From: Bretschneidera sinensis
Lineage: Eukaryota; Streptophyta; Magnoliopsida; Brassicales; Akaniaceae
Length of the DNA stretch: 64,000 nucleotides
Reading direction: 5' to 3'
NCBI GenBank assembly: GCA_023935145.1
Contig: CM043698.1
Location: forward strand, 145,638,625-145,702,624
Position 1 is the stretch's first letter; every line of letters begins with the position of its first letter. Made by a program: the position numbers and the translations under genes. Positions 63,453 to 64,000 of this stretch are shown here, piece after piece. The notes beneath the pieces were generated by a model, which saw only the letters and a list, made by a program, of their open reading frames with translations, was not told where the DNA came from and did no database searches.

Positions 63453-63709
63453 TGTTGGTGATAGGAGACATAGAGATTATGTTTATTATTTTGTTTTATT
63501 AGACCATGTTTTCATCCTTTTTTATTATGCCATGTTTTCATAATTGTTTTAAAGATTACTTTAGACCATGTTTTCATCATTGTTTAAAGATTGTCTTTTT
63601 CCTTTAACAACCTATATATAGGTTGAAATTGTATTCTAAAAAATATAGTGAAAAAAATAAAGTTTGATTTTGCAAGCTTTTGCACTTCATTTCTATCAAA
63701 AAACCAACA
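63453..63709 (+). mobile_element. Ty1/copia left LTR and primer-binding site
   Basis: A 257 bp LTR with TG..CA ends and short inverted termini (tgttgg at 63453, ccaaca ending at 63709). A tatatata box lies at about 63611 and accatgttttcatc repeats near 63504, 63528 and 63563. The primer-binding site tggtataagagcc (63713-63725) is close to the initiator Met-tRNA complement. A gag-like frame starts at 63841. The right end runs off the window, so the full length is unknown. Confidence 0.85.
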
Positions 63710-63840
63710 AATTGGTATAAGAGCCATAAGTTCTTGAGAGACCTGTTAGGTTAAATGGCCTAACCACTTACCTTAAACACTTGCATTAAACACTCACCAT
63801 CTTCCCTATCCAAAACACAAAAGCCTACAACCAACGCAAG

Positions 63841-64000
63841 ATGAGTTCAAGAGCTTCATCGAATGCAATAGCGCCTCCGGTGTTTGATGGAATGAATTAT
63901 CAAGTGTGGGCTGTCCGAATGGAAGCCTATCTTGATGCTAATGATCAATGGGAAGCCGTTGAAAATAAGTACGAAGTTCCTCCCTTGCCTAACAATCCAA
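63841..64000 (+). CDS. Ty1/copia gag, N-terminus (partial)
   Basis: The frame opens with ATG at 63841 and stays open to the window edge (53 codons). It reads SSRASSNAIAPPVFDGMNYQ, then a short VWAVRMEAYL block. The pattern P.FDG.NY..W...M...L is the N-terminal block of plant copia gag polyproteins. It lies 116 bases after the primer-binding site, the usual place. No stop is seen in the part shown. Whether the rest of gag-pol is intact cannot be told from this window. Confidence 0.85.
   Translation, partial: MSSRASSNAIAPPVFDGMNYQVWAVRMEAYLDANDQWEAVENKYEVPPLPNNP

Overview
This 64 kb window is nuclear DNA of a flowering plant, most likely a eudicot. The genes have many short exons and AT-rich introns with GT..AG borders. 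The gaps hold plant-type transposons (LINE, Mutator-like, Ty1/copia, Ty3/gypsy, TRIM, Stowaway-like and Tourist-like MITEs) and long AT-rich stretches. No bacterial features, CRISPR array, tRNA or rRNA gene was recognised. Species cannot be read from the sequence.

Six protein-coding genes can be supported. From left to right they are: (1) a Ste20/MAP4K-type protein kinase (+, CDS 7968-22240, 20 coding exons, 704 aa); (2) a PRA1-family (PRA1.H-like) membrane-traffic protein (-, 23250-26155, 4 exons, 229 aa); (3) an organellar ribosomal protein L11 methyltransferase, PrmA-like (+, 27739-33386, 7 exons, 415 aa); (4) an arginine/serine-rich nuclear-type protein (-, 35003-37337, 3 exons, 600 aa); (5) a yippee-like zinc-binding protein (-, 45961-49591, 5 exons, 129 aa); (6) an ERF4-like AP2/ERF transcriptional repressor with an EAR motif (-, 57535-58161, one exon, 208 aa). 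All exon joins were read by hand from splice borders and keep frame. They are predictions, not transcript-backed.

The kinase and PRA1 genes converge, the PRA1 and PrmA genes diverge from a 1.6 kb spacer, and the PrmA and RS genes converge. The genes are not an operon and share no pathway. They are eukaryotic neighbours of a block whose gene content resembles two Arabidopsis segments, as recalled (PrmA/yippee/CUC2 on chromosome 5, CUC1/ERF4/MAP4K on chromosome 3).

Mobile DNA fills the gaps. The left 7 kb holds a rearranged fold-back TRIM inside older ~300 bp tandem repeats, and a decayed Ty3/gypsy integrase piece. The kinase introns hold two LINE tails in opposite orientation and a Stowaway-like MITE. 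About 7 kb between the RS and yippee genes is a decayed Mutator-like element. It has a transposase relic on the minus strand, a possible GRF-type zinc-finger relic on the plus strand, and a 1.2 kb element nested inside it. The 8 kb between yippee and ERF4 has no gene but holds a 2.1 kb nest of inverted repeats. The right end holds three ~190 bp tandem repeats, a broken PPR-like gene start, and the first 548 bp of a Ty1/copia element that runs off the window.

No clearly new multi-gene system was found. The most unusual structures are the fold-back TRIM, the two-gene Mutator-like relic, the nested inverted repeats at 53.4-55.5 kb, and the tandem array upstream of ERF4.
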